This document shows positions 23,467 to 34,258 of a DNA stretch of 64,000 nucleotides, piece after piece. The stretch is from Dipteris shenzhenensis (lineage: Eukaryota > Polypodiophyta > Polypodiopsida > Gleicheniales). The notes under the pieces are model-generated. The model worked only from the letters and a program-made list of their open reading frames with translations. It was not told where the DNA came from and searched no databases. Positions within the stretch are counted from its first letter, which is position 1. The number at the start of each line of letters is the position of its first letter. The position numbers and the translations under genes were made by a program. The stretch lies in the NCBI GenBank assembly GCA_047967505.1, contig CM106541.1; one strand, written 5' to 3'.

Positions 23467-24177
23467 CATTAGGAAAAAAGGGAGCTCATTTTGGGGCCCT
23501 GTAAGAAATTCACTATTTTCTCTTTTCTCTCTCTACAAAAGCAAGAAAATATGGATACTTGCGTGAGAAATGTCAGTGTGAAAAGGAATAAATATATTCT
23601 TTCACATGCTTTACATTCAATGTTCATATAAGAGCAACACTTTTCTGTGCAGAATTTGGTGATTCTGACACCGCAAACGCGTCCGGAACGGCCCAAAACC
23701 CCAAGAACGGCACTGGAAACGCTGGAATCGGACATCCGGAGGCCCGGAAACGGCAAAAAAAGGCCAAAAAGTGGGATTTGCAGCAAAATGCGATCTGGCA
23801 CCTTTTGAAATTTCAAAAGTGCCATATCGCATTTTGCTGCAAATCGCGTTTTTCGGCCTTTTTTGGCCGTTTCCGGGCCTCCGGATGTCCGATTCCAGCG
23901 TTTCCAGTGCCGTTCTTGGGGTTTTGGGCCGTTCCGGACGCGTCTGCGGTGTCAGAATCATCAAATTCTGCACAGAAAATAAATTTTTTAAAGATTCAAA
24001 TCAGATCACCTCATTAATGTGACATGCTTCTACGAACATATAGTACTATTTCTTTTTCTTATTTTCATCTTCTTTTGTTGAATTTTCAACGTTACGTTGG
24101 CCCACTCCTAATTGGTTGAGAGCCTATTTTCTCTCTCTTCTAAAAGGCCCCAAAATGAGCTCCCTTTTTTCCTAATG
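23467..24177. mobile_element. 711-bp inverted-repeat element with GC-rich palindromic core
   Basis: The ends are perfect 32-bp inverted repeats (start CATTAGGAAAAAAGGG; 23467-23498 against 24146-24177). Inside, 23641-23980 is a near-perfect palindrome with arms of about 165 bp and a centre at TTTTGAAATTTCAAAA near 23813. The core is clearly more GC-rich than its surroundings (CGCGTCCGGAACGG, GGCCCGGAAACGG). It interrupts the C48-associated gene, whose peptide resumes on the other side. No clear target-site duplication is seen. Open frames within it are mirror images and not genes. Confidence 0.85.
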
Positions 24178-24985
24178 TATCATCGCTAGAAACTTCATTG
24201 ATAAAGAATAGTTGTGGCTTATCCCATGCTGACTCATTCTTGAAGAAGTCATCTTCTGAGACTCCCCTGAAGTTCACAAGCTTTCCAGACTCTGCCGTAA
24301 CCTCTACATTGAATTGAAAGCTTTGGTGCATATCTGTCGGCATCCTTATCTTGCTGATTAATCTTTCCACATATGCAACCACCTGTTGTGGGATTTCTTT
24401 TCTCATATAAGAGGTTACTATTTCTGACCCATCTTCATCCTTTTTAATCCACCTGTTTGCCCATAGTACCTTGGGTGTTGACAAAGAAGCTATATGCTTC
24501 ACCACATTATAGTCAATGTTACAATGAGTAAGTGGAATTTGTTTCTCTGACAGCAAATACTTAATGGCACTATGCGCTGCATCATGCCTCACCTGTACAT
24601 TGATGCATTCTTCCATGCAGTGGTCTTTGTCTTTTTTTCCAAAAAACCATTCTTTCTTTAAAATTATTTTTTGTGCTGCCATGGATGCAAACTTGTCAGG
24701 TAAGTACTTTATAGGCCTCCACATCCTTGCCGTCAACTCCTTATCCATTACCTTTGACTTTCTAGAGATAAACAAAGGAGCTTCATAGGTCAACTGTCCA
24801 CACTCACAAGCAATGCACGTTTCAAGCATCTCATTGAACACTTCAACAGGATGAAATATGATAGAAGTGTAGTCGGCATATCTGTCCCTCACCACCTTGA
24901 GGCTTGTCATACTTTCTTCTCGCTCTTGAGTTCCCCTAGGCACAACTACACTCAAAGAAGTATAGAAGTTCATGAGTGTGTCGGC
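24178..24985 (-). pseudogene. middle part of C48-associated gene, upstream of palindrome insertion
   Basis: A long minus-strand frame of about 265 codons (24973 down to the insertion) with no recognised domain. Notable features are a CxxCxxC-like run (ETCIACECGQL, about residue 55), MWRPIKYLPDKFASM and DAAHSAIKYLLSEKQIPLTHCNIDYNVV. The frame reads into the end of the 711-bp element, where the last residues come from the element. The text looks like an unknown-function region of a large transposon-encoded protein. Confidence 0.5.
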
Positions 24986-25079
24986 GTCTGCTTTTGTGAC
25001 CTTTTGCTTAAATCAGGATTTGGAGAACCAAATGTTGTCCATATAACCCTTGCCTTCTGTAAGACCTCTGATGTTGAGG

Positions 25080-26271
25080 ATATCTTACACTTTCCATGGA
25101 CATAATGATTAAGTCTTTCAGACTCAATCAAATACTTGATCTCATGCTTGAATATACAGATTCTTGCAGGATAATAATGGAATGAACTTATCTTTGCAAA
25201 TTGTTCTGAAGTGAGTCTTTTGACCTCCTTTGCTTCCTTTGTGATCTCATTACAAGAATAAGCCCAATGTGACCATCAATGGGCTAGAATCTGCAATGAA
25301 GGAGGAATTCCTTCTTTGCTTCCTTTAGCATATTCTCACCTTGTGCCTCTTCGCCTTGTTCATGTGGAATATTTTTAAGAGTGTCTTTAAAGAATCGACT
25401 GAAGGTTTCCTCGAAATGTGTAGGCCCTGTAAATGTTATTTGATCCAGAAAACTATTTTTGATTGGACAAAACATTATTGGGCGCAAGACCACATTGCTT
25501 GCCACACGTTTCTTACCATCTCTCAAAGCCTCATATATTTGCAGTGCATAGGATATATCAAGGCTTCAGCTATTAGTAAAGATAGCTATAGCTTCCACAT
25601 CTTTGGCATTCACAAACCACGTCCTTTGACCCCAGATATATCCCACATCATCATCTGTAACTGCTTCATTAAGATGCAGATTAAGATTTTTGATTAATGT
25701 GAGTTCATCCTGATCATCTTCAGCCTCGAGTTCTGAGTCTTCTTCATCTTTCTCTTCTTTTAACCGTTTTTCATCCACATTATCTCTCTCTATAGTGGGA
25801 CGATGCCTTTTTTTACGGCTTGGAACCATGGCTCTTGTAGTACTAGCCTTTTGCATTTCACATCGTGGTTTGCTAGCAAGAGCTTCTAGCATAACTGCAG
25901 TTGCATAACTGCAGTGGATCGACCTTGATCTTCTTCAAATTTTTTTAATTCCCATGCACTCAAGGCTTTTGTTTCATCATCCTTAGTTACATCCACCATT
26001 TATTGCTCTAGAAGTTTGCGCTCATGTTCTACACGTTTGTGATAGTGTGCTTGTTCTTCTTGTCCCTGCATCGAAGTCAGAGCTTTTTGATATCCTTCAT
26101 GTGAAGATCCTTGAATATGAGGAGGATATTGTGCATCCTGAAAGTACTCAAACATTATCTTTGCATGCATCCTTTTTGCCACCACACTAGGAAATTGCTC
26201 CCAAGTATATGAAAGAGCCTCCAATGCACTTTGCAGCTCTAGAAACTTTGATGGTTGAGGAGGAGGCATCA
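25080..26271 (-). pseudogene. N-terminal part of C48-associated transposon gene
   Basis: Minus-strand pieces run from VMPPPQPSKFLELQSAL (26271) through a helical segment (26284-26000), a basic/acidic linker with KKRHRP and KEEKDEEDSELEAEDD (25892-25566), GKKRVASNVVL (25526-25284) and FHYYPARICIF and YLIESERLNH (about 25200-25110). They are homologous to the plus-strand copy at 14.5-16.3 kb in the same order. Stops separate the pieces. A CACTA-like terminus at 26272 cuts the gene upstream of VMPPP; in the plus copy more coding-like sequence precedes that motif. Confidence 0.55.
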
Positions 26272-26440
26272 CACTACTATACACGGATCCTATTGCGACG
26301 TTTACGTACTGACGTTTAGCGCCCGCTTAGCATTAATCGTCGGTATGAAAACCGGGTTTCCTAAATCGTCGCTATATAGCGACTTTTACAAGTCGCTATA
26401 TAGCGACACTGATATACAAATTTATAGCGACGTTTTTATA
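26272..26440. repeat. left terminus and subterminal repeats of CACTA-like element
   Basis: The terminus reads CACTAC and is followed by GCGACGTTTACG, TGACGTTTAGCG and palindromic TCGCTATATAGCGAC motifs, with short GCGAC-containing variants. Such repeats bind the TNPA-type protein in known CACTA elements. Confidence 0.7.
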
Positions 26441-26604
26441 GAGAGGTTTTTTTTATTTATAGGCCTTAAAAGTTAGTTTTTTCCAATGACAAAATTTTTT
26501 AAATTTTCATACATGTTTGAGCTCATAGAGAATAAAAAAATGAGAGCATGTACATCAAGCCTTTGAAGCTCATATATTCATGTCCAAGTTTGAGATGAGA
26601 AAAA

Positions 26605-27040
26605 TCAAATAAGAGCATTTACATCAACTGTTTCATCTTGAGCCAAGTCTAAGGCGCCAAGCAAGTCTATCTCCAACTCTATACCGAGTTGATCTCCTAT
26701 ATCATCATCGTACTCTAGCATCGTACGTTCACCTAAAAGTATTTGATCATCTTCTTCAATAAAGCTTAAGTGTGGTGATTCTTGATGATTGTTGTCTTCT
26801 TCCTCAATATCGTGATCTCCATCCTCCTCCCGTGCGATGTCATTATGCGCATCTTCCTCTTGGCTCATATGGTGATCTACATCTTCTTCGCTAGATTCAT
26901 CAATTGGATCCGGCATTGGTAGTGGCATCTCCATATCCACATCTCGATCTTCAAAAATTTGCTTACTTCATGGTGCAACTTGGATCACGTACCACCATCT
27001 TGGATCAGAACGATCCGGATGAAAAACCACCTATATTGAA
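26605..27040 (-). pseudogene. acidic C-terminal tail of the CACTA transposase
   Basis: Following a short DUF4216-end-like motif (WWYVIQVAP, about 27.0 kb), the minus strand codes for about 111 residues very rich in Asp, Glu and His (HHMSQEEDAHNDIAREEDGDHDIEEED). Acidic tails are common after DUF4216 in TNP2-type proteins. A stop interrupts the junction to the WWYV motif. Confidence 0.55.
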
Positions 27041-27109
27041 GATGGGTGCCAAATGTCATCGATCAATTATATATATGAAATTATGCTCAAGTACATGTAT
27101 CAATGGACT

Positions 27110-29540
27110 TTAAAAACGAAAGCTTCGACTAATTAAATCATTAGTATGCACTTGCTCACAGTGCTCGGGAAGAACAAAAGTATCACTTTCATCGGTCCAA
27201 TGTTTGGTGGAGTCTATTGCAAAGAGACCGCTACTATCTTTTCTCACTGTCGCATGGGGACCATTGTAAGTAGTTCTAAACCATTTTACATCAAGAATGA
27301 AAATAGTAAATCGTCTGAAATCAATTTCATAGATGTCGCATATGGTTCCACACAATAATCCAACTGTGAGGAGAGAAGATTGGTATCTGAAGCACTTGCT
27401 CAGCTATCTTGTGTGAAGTTAGCCATGACTCCACAATCATACATGACTCTCTTTGAATCGATGCGTTCCACGCAAAAATGTCGTCCATATGACCATAATG
27501 CATTGTACTTTTTGTACTGTAAAAGAGCATCATTAAAACAATGAAGATGCATCTATTTTATAGCATATATTGCCACAAATAATTATTTAATTACGTCAAG
27601 AGGTAAGAAACTTACATGCACCATACATCCAGATGATAACTCTCGCTCGCGCTCGTTTATTGTCTCTCCATCACGTTCGGCTTTACGTAGAGCCAGTTGT
27701 AGCCAATCAAGTGTGACATGTGAGTAGGGAGAAGAGCCAGATCTCATGGATATGGTTGTGATTGCCTGTACATTACTCTGAATCTCATCCTTGCATTTAT
27801 TCTTTCTGCTTTGGCCACTTCATATCTCTCAATCCACTTCTGCATCTCAGGGCTATTGAGGATACAAAACTTATTGAATTTCTCCATTTGCTCTTCGCTC
27901 ATCTTTCTTTCAATCCCTTTTCCTTGGGGAACCTCACCAACGATGCGATCATCATCCTTGTTGTGCCAAGCTTGCAGCATATCAGGATCCGTGGATGCAA
28001 GAAACTCTGTGATATATACTAATGACTCTTGCACAAGCCATCCCTCTGCCATGCTTGCTTCCGGTCTTGCTCTTTGTCTTACAAACCCCTTTAAAGTTTT
28101 CATAAACCGCTCGAGAAAAGACATCCATCGACTATGAACGGTACCTGCTATAGCCACCTCATCAACTATGTGGACAAGCAAGTGGACTTGAGTTGTCATA
28201 ATGCTCGAGGGAAAGTGCTTCTCAAGCAAGCATACGGCTTCGATGGATTCCACCCTAGCCTTCTCGATGCTCGATATAGAGATCTCTTTTTGAGATATCC
28301 ACCTATTTCACATGTCCATGCATATGTAAGATATTTGAGATATGCACCTATGTCACATGTCCATGAAGAAAATACATAATGCGATTTGATAGTAAGCATA
28401 CCTCACAATACCACAGATCTTGAATATAGCATTTCTAACATCTTCTTGTAAGCAACCTTTTATTGTAATTGGGAGGATGAACTATCAAAGCAACAATGAA
28501 GTCATGTCAACAATATAACATAATAATAATTACGCTAACGCATCACGAGTATCGGTACACTAATTCTACTTAGAATACCTATAAGACCTTGTGCCAATCA
28601 TGGGACTTGAGGCCACTAAGCTTATTGTCCTTTGAAAATGCTCCTTTCAAGCAACGCATGTACCCTGTCGGTGTTTGAAAAGAGGCAATGTCTGCCTTGA
28701 CCGCTGCCTCCTCCCTCGTAGAGAGGATCCACATTGCTTTCGAGAGGACAACTTTTCCCGAAGCATGCACTTGGGGCCACAAACGAGACATCCTATTCAT
28801 AGCACGCAAGTCTTCTCGCACTCCTCTCGAGTCCTTGGAACCAACCGTGCGCCCAAATAGTAGCCCCCACATTCTTGAAGATATACATGGGATCCAAGAG
28901 ATGATTGATTTGTAACTGATCCCAATAAGGAAGCTCATGAAAGATCGATAGCCTCTTCATACCAAGAGGAGGTTCCTCTCCATTCGCCCTCCAAGCTTGA
29001 ATCCAATCACTTGCCTTCAAATATGATGGTGGTGGATCAAGCTGACCTCCATGTGCAACATGGTCGAGCGGAAGGTATCGAGCATGACCTTCATAAACAT
29101 TTTTCCTCATATGTTTGGAGTAGCGTGCAAGCAATTTCAGAGCCGGTCCACAAACAGGACAAGCATGGTACCCACTTGTAACAAGTCTTGCACGCGTGCA
29201 TGAATGTGTTAGTACAAGACATGCATGCAAAAGAGAGTAAAAAAAGCATAATCCCTCATTGTACATGTAAAGACACAACCACGTACCTATGCACTCTCCA
29301 TATCCTGGGTAGTCATGCATGGTCCACATCAAGATACCCCTGACCAAAATATCATTGGTATGTCTAGGAGCTCTGGAAATATCAAAGACCTGCACTCCTC
29401 TCCATAATATCTGTAACTCCTCTATCAAAGGTGCCATGTACACGTCCATGTTTTTTGCCTTGTACTTTCCTGGCACTGTTGACATTTGTCATGGCATTCT
29501 TGTTTGCCTTAATGAACAACCTCATGCAACGCCGCATCTC
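27110..29540 (-). pseudogene. CACTA TNP2 transposase, C-terminal half (TNP2, DUF4218, DUF4216)
   Basis: Going down the minus strand, 29485-29290 holds the TNP2 core (YKAKNMDVYMAPL, ELQILWRGVQVFD, ILMWTMHDYPGYGE). After a probable ~100-bp intron, the HACPVCGP zinc-binding-like motif and YLPLDH-type region follow (29165-28800). A frame change leads to LKSHDWHKVL (about 28.6 kb), the start of the DUF4218 border. DUF4218 follows at 28253-27744 (LLEKHFPSSIM, VHLLVHIVDE, RWMSFLERFMKTLKGFVRQRARPE, MAEGWLVQE). DUF4216 motifs lie at about 27480-27110 (DSKRVMYDCGVM-like, WFRTTYNG, FVLPEHCEQV). The product would bind and cut element ends. Frameshifts and the split gene make it inactive here. Confidence 0.8.
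28193..28450. other. break between TNP2 and DUF4218 parts
   Basis: This short stretch contains the direct repeat ATATTTGAGATATGCACC / GAGATATCCACCTATTTCAC with CACATGTCCATG. It disrupts the frame between the LKSHDWHKVL motif and DUF4218. It may be a minor duplication or an intron. Confidence 0.35.
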
Positions 29541-29572
29541 TAAACCTCGCTTGTAAAGATGGCTACGATATC

Positions 29573-30421
29573 ATGAATGTTGGTCCTTTTAAGATTGTCT
29601 ATGTGCTATTCTATGCTAAAAATTCTTCCCGTGTAGTATTTCAGAATACACTAGTCACACCCTACCCTGCCTATGTGTGCTTTGTGGATGTATCTTCACC
29701 TGATTTTCAGTTCAATTGCCTAGTAGCTATGTATCCAAATAATGAGGGGTTTGTTGTCGAAATGACTCAGTATGTGTTGAGCCATATGGTGTCTGGTTCA
29801 GCTGATGAGTTTTGTCTCAAGTTGAAGTGGGAGGACCCGAAGACCATGGAGCATGCAAAGGCAATTGCAGTGAAGTTTGATAGAATGTGTAGTGATTTAG
29901 TCATCATTCCTCCTTTCCCTTTTGTAACGACAATCAAGGTGTATCATGGTGGATCCATCTTAGCAAAACCTCTTCCTCCCCCATCTTCTCCCCCTCCTCT
30001 ACAATATGTATCCCCTACCCCTATTGGTGTACCTCCAACTCCTGATATTGTGAAGATTATTGATGAACTCTGCATTGAATTGATGGAATTAAAAAGTAAG
30101 GCTACTCCTGCTCCACATGATAAGTCCAAGTCGGTTTGTCATAGTTGCAATCAAAAGGGGCACTACCATACAGAGTGTCCAAATGTTCCTCAAATACATC
30201 CCATGGAGACTTCCAGATCAATTACTGGGGGTTCAGATAATGATGAGATTGAATGTGGCAATGATAGTGAATCAATTCCCTCTAAAAGCTGTAGTGAATC
30301 CGCAGATGATAATGAGCCATATGGACTTCACATACCCTACCAGATTGCATTGAATCCTTCAGGTTCTCTTTCTCCTCATTTGGATTTTTCTTATGATACA
30401 GAATTTGAGGGTCTTGATTGA
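29573..30421 (+). CDS. retrotransposon Gag with intact CCHC zinc knuckle
   Basis: An open frame of 282 codons. The N-terminal 110 residues look like a capsid region (QYVLSHMVSGSADEFCLKLKW, EHAKAIAVKF). A Pro-rich linker (residues 125-150, PPPSSPPPLQ) comes next, then a complete CCHC nucleocapsid box CHSCNQKGHYHTEC at about residues 189-202. The tail is acidic and Ser-rich. The start at 29573 is the first ATG after the break with the CACTA gene; the true start may lie upstream and be lost. No protease or pol follows; a polypurine tract and an LTR-like region come about 290 bp downstream. It lies inside the CACTA transposase gene. It could be a non-autonomous element or a deletion derivative. 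The retroelement superfamily is uncertain. Confidence 0.65.
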   Translation: MNVGPFKIVYVLFYAKNSSRVVFQNTLVTPYPAYVCFVDVSSPDFQFNCLVAMYPNNEGFVVEMTQYVLSHMVSGSADEFCLKLKWEDPKTMEHAKAIAVKFDRMCSDLVIIPPFPFVTTIKVYHGGSILAKPLPPPSSPPPLQYVSPTPIGVPPTPDIVKIIDELCIELMELKSKATPAPHDKSKSVCHSCNQKGHYHTECPNVPQIHPMETSRSITGGSDNDEIECGNDSESIPSKSCSESADDNEPYGLHIPYQIALNPSGSLSPHLDFSYDTEFEGLD

Positions 30422-30705
30422 CTGTTCGATGATGAAAGCACCAATGAGCTCGAAGTAATCGATTTGTGGCCCTTTTGAGTAGTAATCGGTTTGTATTTGA
30501 TCTAGGGCATGAGGAGATGCCAGTGACACCACAAATTGTTTTTGATCGAGGAAAGTATAATGGTAAAGGAACACAAACTCTTGGATCTATTGAGGTCTAA
30601 GGTCATTTCTAGAAACCACATGAGAGGAAGATGTTCAACAAAAGGGATCTCAAGCTTTTCCTTGTTGTGTTTTTTTTCCCAGGCATGAAATGATGTGCAT
30701 TCCCT

Positions 30706-31430
30706 GCCTGGGGGGAGCTATTATGGATAAATTTGACCAATGAAAAAGGCATAAATATGTGTGTGTGCTTGTATGTGTGGGAGATGTGTGGCAATAGTAT
30801 AATAAAATATGGTGTGCATAGGGCCTAGGGTTGAGGTGGCAGGGCATGACCATGTGCCACCCTTCCACATAAGAGGAACCATAAGGTGTGATCCATGGTA
30901 GTAATATTATAAAATGTAAGGTGGCATGGCTCCTCCATGTGCCACCCCTCCACCTAGGCTGCATTTAGTGAGATATGGCCCAAAGTCCATGGGAGAAGTA
31001 ATATAAAATAGGTGGAGATGGATATTATATTGGGTTATTCCCTCCATATAGGATAGGCCCATGTGGGGGAGGTATAGAAGGCCCAAGAGTGCAAGTTAAA
31101 TAATGGGGAAAGTAGGATGAGGTGGCAAGATTCCTTGTGCCAACCCTCCACTTGTCCTCCTAGATTTTTGAACATATTATAAAATTGGGAAGAGACCAAG
31201 GGAGTATCATAGACTTGGGATATGGGAGTTGATATATGTGGAAAAATGTGGCCAAGCATTATCGCACACAATTGAGAGTGCGTAACCACCTAGCCCACAT
31301 GGGAGACTCTTCCACACACACCATGCATGTGGGAGGATGCATTTATTGGGAGAGACCCTCTCTCTTGGCTATAAAAGGAGGGGGCTATTCCTTGATGAGA
31401 GATGATCATTCTTGTAAAGCCACCTAGCTA
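30706..31430 (+). mobile_element. LTR-like region downstream of Gag
   Basis: A G-rich polypurine tract (CCTGGGGGGAGC) ends at about 30718. The following ~700 bp has no gene but contains a good TATA box (GGCTATAAAAGGAGG, near 31368) and three copies of an ~85-200-bp-spaced motif ending TGTGCCACCCNTCCAC (30855, 30940, 31135). This fits an LTR with U3 and R, but no second copy is present to fix the borders. Confidence 0.5.
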
Positions 31431-32060
31431 GTACTTTGAGTAGCTATAGATGCTGTTGTAGATCCCATTGCTAGTGTTGTGACAACAGATGGAGCAAAGC
31501 TACTTGTGGCTGGATTGTCCAATCGTCTAGGTGTAGACCCATCGACATACTCCCATTTGTCCCGGTCTCCATTCGGTATTTCCATGTACCATAATTGGAG
31601 TTGTATAACTTAGCAGATGCCTCCAGATTAAGGTTGCTAGTCGTAGACATGGTGCAAGAAATGTACTCAAAAGTGTCATGAAAATCTCTGTATGAATCAA
31701 CTACAAATACACTGACTATGCCAAGTGAAATCTCTGAACCGTTGGTGAAGATAGAACTACAATATATAAAATCTATGATCTATATTACAAGGCTTGTGGT
31801 AATGATGCTGGGAATTGCCAAGAGGCTTTATAAGGCTGAAATGATGTGCATGATGCCATGAGATAGTCGAATAGGCTTTACAATGGTGGCATTGTGTGTG
31901 AAATCAAGTGCTATCTGCCCACTGAAACAATCTGCAATGCCTCTGTACTCTTAAAGTGTGCTCACTGAACTGATGAAGTTCGTAAGGTTTCAGGTAATGT
32001 AATGATGTGAAACCGTATGTGAGTGTATGGACTGACTTCGAGTAGGTACTAGTTGGGACT
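31430..32060 (-). pseudogene. copia 5' leader and Gag start fragment
   Basis: On the minus strand an ATG at 31650-31648 begins MSTTSNLNLEASAKLYN, then YGTWKYRMET, matching the plus-strand Gag start at 59950. Homology to that copy continues upstream as a leader (32060-31655) with CACATACGGTTTCACATCAT, GCCTTATAAAGCCTCTTGGC and CTATCTTCACCAA. The frame decays within about 60 codons and stops near 31430. Confidence 0.65.
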
Positions 32061-32865
32061 TTCGGGCATGGCTTAGATTGGCAACTTGGAAAAATTCAAA
32101 GCATACCCTTTAGGCAATCTAGTCTACTCTGATCTAGATCTATACCAACCATCGATCGATCAAAGAACAACAAATAATTCCTTTTCTTTTGTTCTTTTTA
32201 AGTGCTGGGTCAGATGTGTCGATGTAGAGGCGAATGTGTGTGAAGGAAGTGGTTTCATTGACGAGGCTCAAATGTGAGTGTAACTTGCATCTAAATGTGC
32301 GTATGATGTGACGATGCATAGAGCACAAAAAAATGAGCGACTTTCCTTTTCAGAGCGCCGTCAAATTCTTCCTGGATCAAGAGATACGACTTGATCTAGG
32401 TGGAGGGGCAAAAGGAGTGCAAATGGTGCTCAATGGTGATGTGTCACTGTGGGTCACATGTAGTGATGATGTGGCACTGTGCTAAGCAAGAGGTATGCTA
32501 GTGGAGCCTGTGTTGAGGTGGTAGGAGTGGTCACATGCAGTGACTGTGAAGAGGTAACTGTGCTTGCTAGGGTTACTACTGATTGGACAGCTGAGATGGC
32601 ACAAATGATGATGTCAGCAGATGATGTGGTAATGATGACATGGAATCTGATGTGTCAGTGATGACATGGCAAGTGACATGTCCTTGATGATGTGGCTACT
32701 GATGTGGCAATGTGATGTGGCAAAATGACATGGCTAGAAGGAACAATGATGTCTCCTGACAGAATCTCGGAGATGCTGACAAATTCTGTCGTCTTCTTCG
32801 GTTGTTGGTTGACGAAAATCGACAAAAAGGCAAGCAAAGCATCATTCATTCATTCATTCAGAGAG

Positions 32866-33291
32866 ATGATGCAAGAAGCATCATAGCGCAAGCGTGTGGT
32901 GATCGTTGGTGGCGGTATCGCTGGTTCTTTCATGGCCTCTCTTCTCCAAAATCACCTCGATATTTTCCTTATCGATCCGAAAGATCATTTGGAGATCCCA
33001 TACGGCTCACTTAGATGTACTGTGCAGCCCGATTTTGCAGAGCGCTCCCTCTCCTTCATTCTGATTACTTGAAAAAGGCTAAACATGTAGCAGGAACGAC
33101 AGAATCTCCAAAAAAGTAATGTTCTTCTAAACCAAAAAGTGAATCTTGATAGCTCCTCAGCTTCGTCGAAGGTGTGCACTACCTCTACTAGAGAAACCAT
33201 TGAAGCCGATTGCCATTTTCTCTGTGTGGGAAAGAAGGTGCGCTCCTTGTGGCTGCAATCTACTTTGTTGGCTGCAGATGCTAAGTCGTAG
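32866..33291 (+). pseudogene. captured fragment of an FSP1/AIFM2-like NAD(P)H oxidoreductase gene
   Basis: Block 1 (32866-33085) starts MMQEAS, has a stop at 32884-32886, then KRVVIVGGGIAGSFMASLL, the FAD-binding Rossmann start with GxGxxG. It is followed by IFLIDPKDHLEIPYGSLR, VQPDFAERS and, after a frameshift near 33055, HSDYLKKAKHV. Block 2 (33106-33291) has SNVLLNQKVNLDSSSAS and ETIEADCHFLCVGKKV, matching the later part of plant FSP1/AIF-like proteins. About 150 residues between the blocks, including the NADH-binding motif, are missing, and the C-terminus is gone. FSP1-type enzymes reduce quinones with NAD(P)H. No introns are present in the kept parts. It lies antisense within a copia element's interior, inside the CACTA element, and is non-functional. 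Confidence 0.75.
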
Positions 33292-33949
33292 CCGCTTTGG
33301 AGCTGAAGACTTCGGTTGTTGCCTAGTCGTTGATGGTGCTAGCATTGGAGGCTTGTGTCCAGGCATTGATTGGAGCTACGGGTCATTTGGTGCTATAGAG
33401 GTGAGGTGGTGCTAGGAGCGTAGCAGCTTGTGCTATCGTTGCTATGGAAGGGCTGCTCTGCATGGTACTAGAGCTGTGGGTTGACTGTCGTGCAAGCCTG
33501 GCTGTAGCAAACTTTGGAGAGTAGCCTATTGGTGCATTGCTATTCAAGAGGATGGAGAGCCACTTCTTGAAGGCATGCCTTTGCTATTATTGTGAACTCA
33601 TTGCTGCTTTGCTTGTAGTAGGTGGCTCATTGCTACTTTGCTTGTCGTAGGTGGCTCATTGGAGGTCACTGCAGCTTTGATGGAGGCCTATCTACAACTA
33701 ATTGCTCAAGGACCTGCAACTAGTCCAAGCATAGACATCTCTCCCTCTCTCTCACTCAAAGTCTCACAGAGATCTCTCACGAAAGAAATGCAATGAACGG
33801 AATTCTCAAATGAATTGGATGGAAATTTCTCAAATGGACGAAAATTCTATCACTCATCGGAAGTGAAAGAACTCTCAATCTCTCTCGATCTTTCGATCTC
33901 TATCTCACTCTTGCATACGGATCGCAATGCCTCAGCAGAAGGCAAGGGC
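33292..33949. other. non-coding copia leader region
   Basis: On the minus strand this is the sequence downstream of the copia primer binding site. It is GA/CT-rich near 33740-33910 and has no gene. Short direct repeats TTGCTTGTAGTAGGTGGCTC occur at 33606 and 33640. Confidence 0.4.
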
Positions 33950-33961
33950 GCTCTGATACCA
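33950..33961 (-). other. primer binding site (initiator tRNA-Met)
   Basis: On the minus strand, TGGTATCAGAGC lies directly after the LTR end. It is the classic copia PBS, complementary to the 3' end of initiator tRNA-Met. Confidence 0.85.
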
Positions 33962-34252
33962 TGACAAAATATGAAGAGGGGAGAGGAGAAGATTGGATAT
34001 GAGGAGAGAGGGCACAGCAAGAGAGCACACCACAAATGACTAACTGTACACCAGATTTAGTTGAAAAAATAGAATATATACAAACCCATTTAGGATTAGG
34101 GTTGAGGGATCTAACCCTTTCCTTTAGGGTTAGGTTTAGGGGATTTAACCCTTTCTTTTATAGCACTCTATAAGGTTAGTGCTATGCACATATGATCACG
34201 TGATGATGCTATGCACACATGATCACATGATGTTGAGCGTGAACTCTCAACA
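33962..34252 (-). mobile_element. copia 5' LTR (291 bp)
   Basis: Read on the minus strand it starts TGTTGAGAG and ends TTTTGTCA, followed immediately by the PBS. Inside are two ~30-bp direct repeats around ATGTGTGCATAGCA and the motif AACCCTTTCCTTTAGGG. A closely related LTR lies head to head at 34259. Confidence 0.85.
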
Positions 34253-34258
34253 GGAAGG

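Noticed and set aside
23469-24022. Open frames on both strands with nearly identical peptides (GLFLPFPGLRMSDSS)
   Set aside because: The same peptide appears on both strands because the DNA is palindromic; nothing indicates a gene.
29573-30421. Host gene encoding a CCHC zinc-finger protein
   Set aside because: The capsid-like N-terminus, nucleocapsid box, downstream polypurine tract and LTR-like region fit a retroelement Gag better.
32802-33415. Plus and minus frames over the FSP1-like segment as a new gene
   Set aside because: The similarity to FSP1/AIFM2-like protein lies in a broken frame with an early stop, a frameshift and a large internal deletion; the other frames are shadows.
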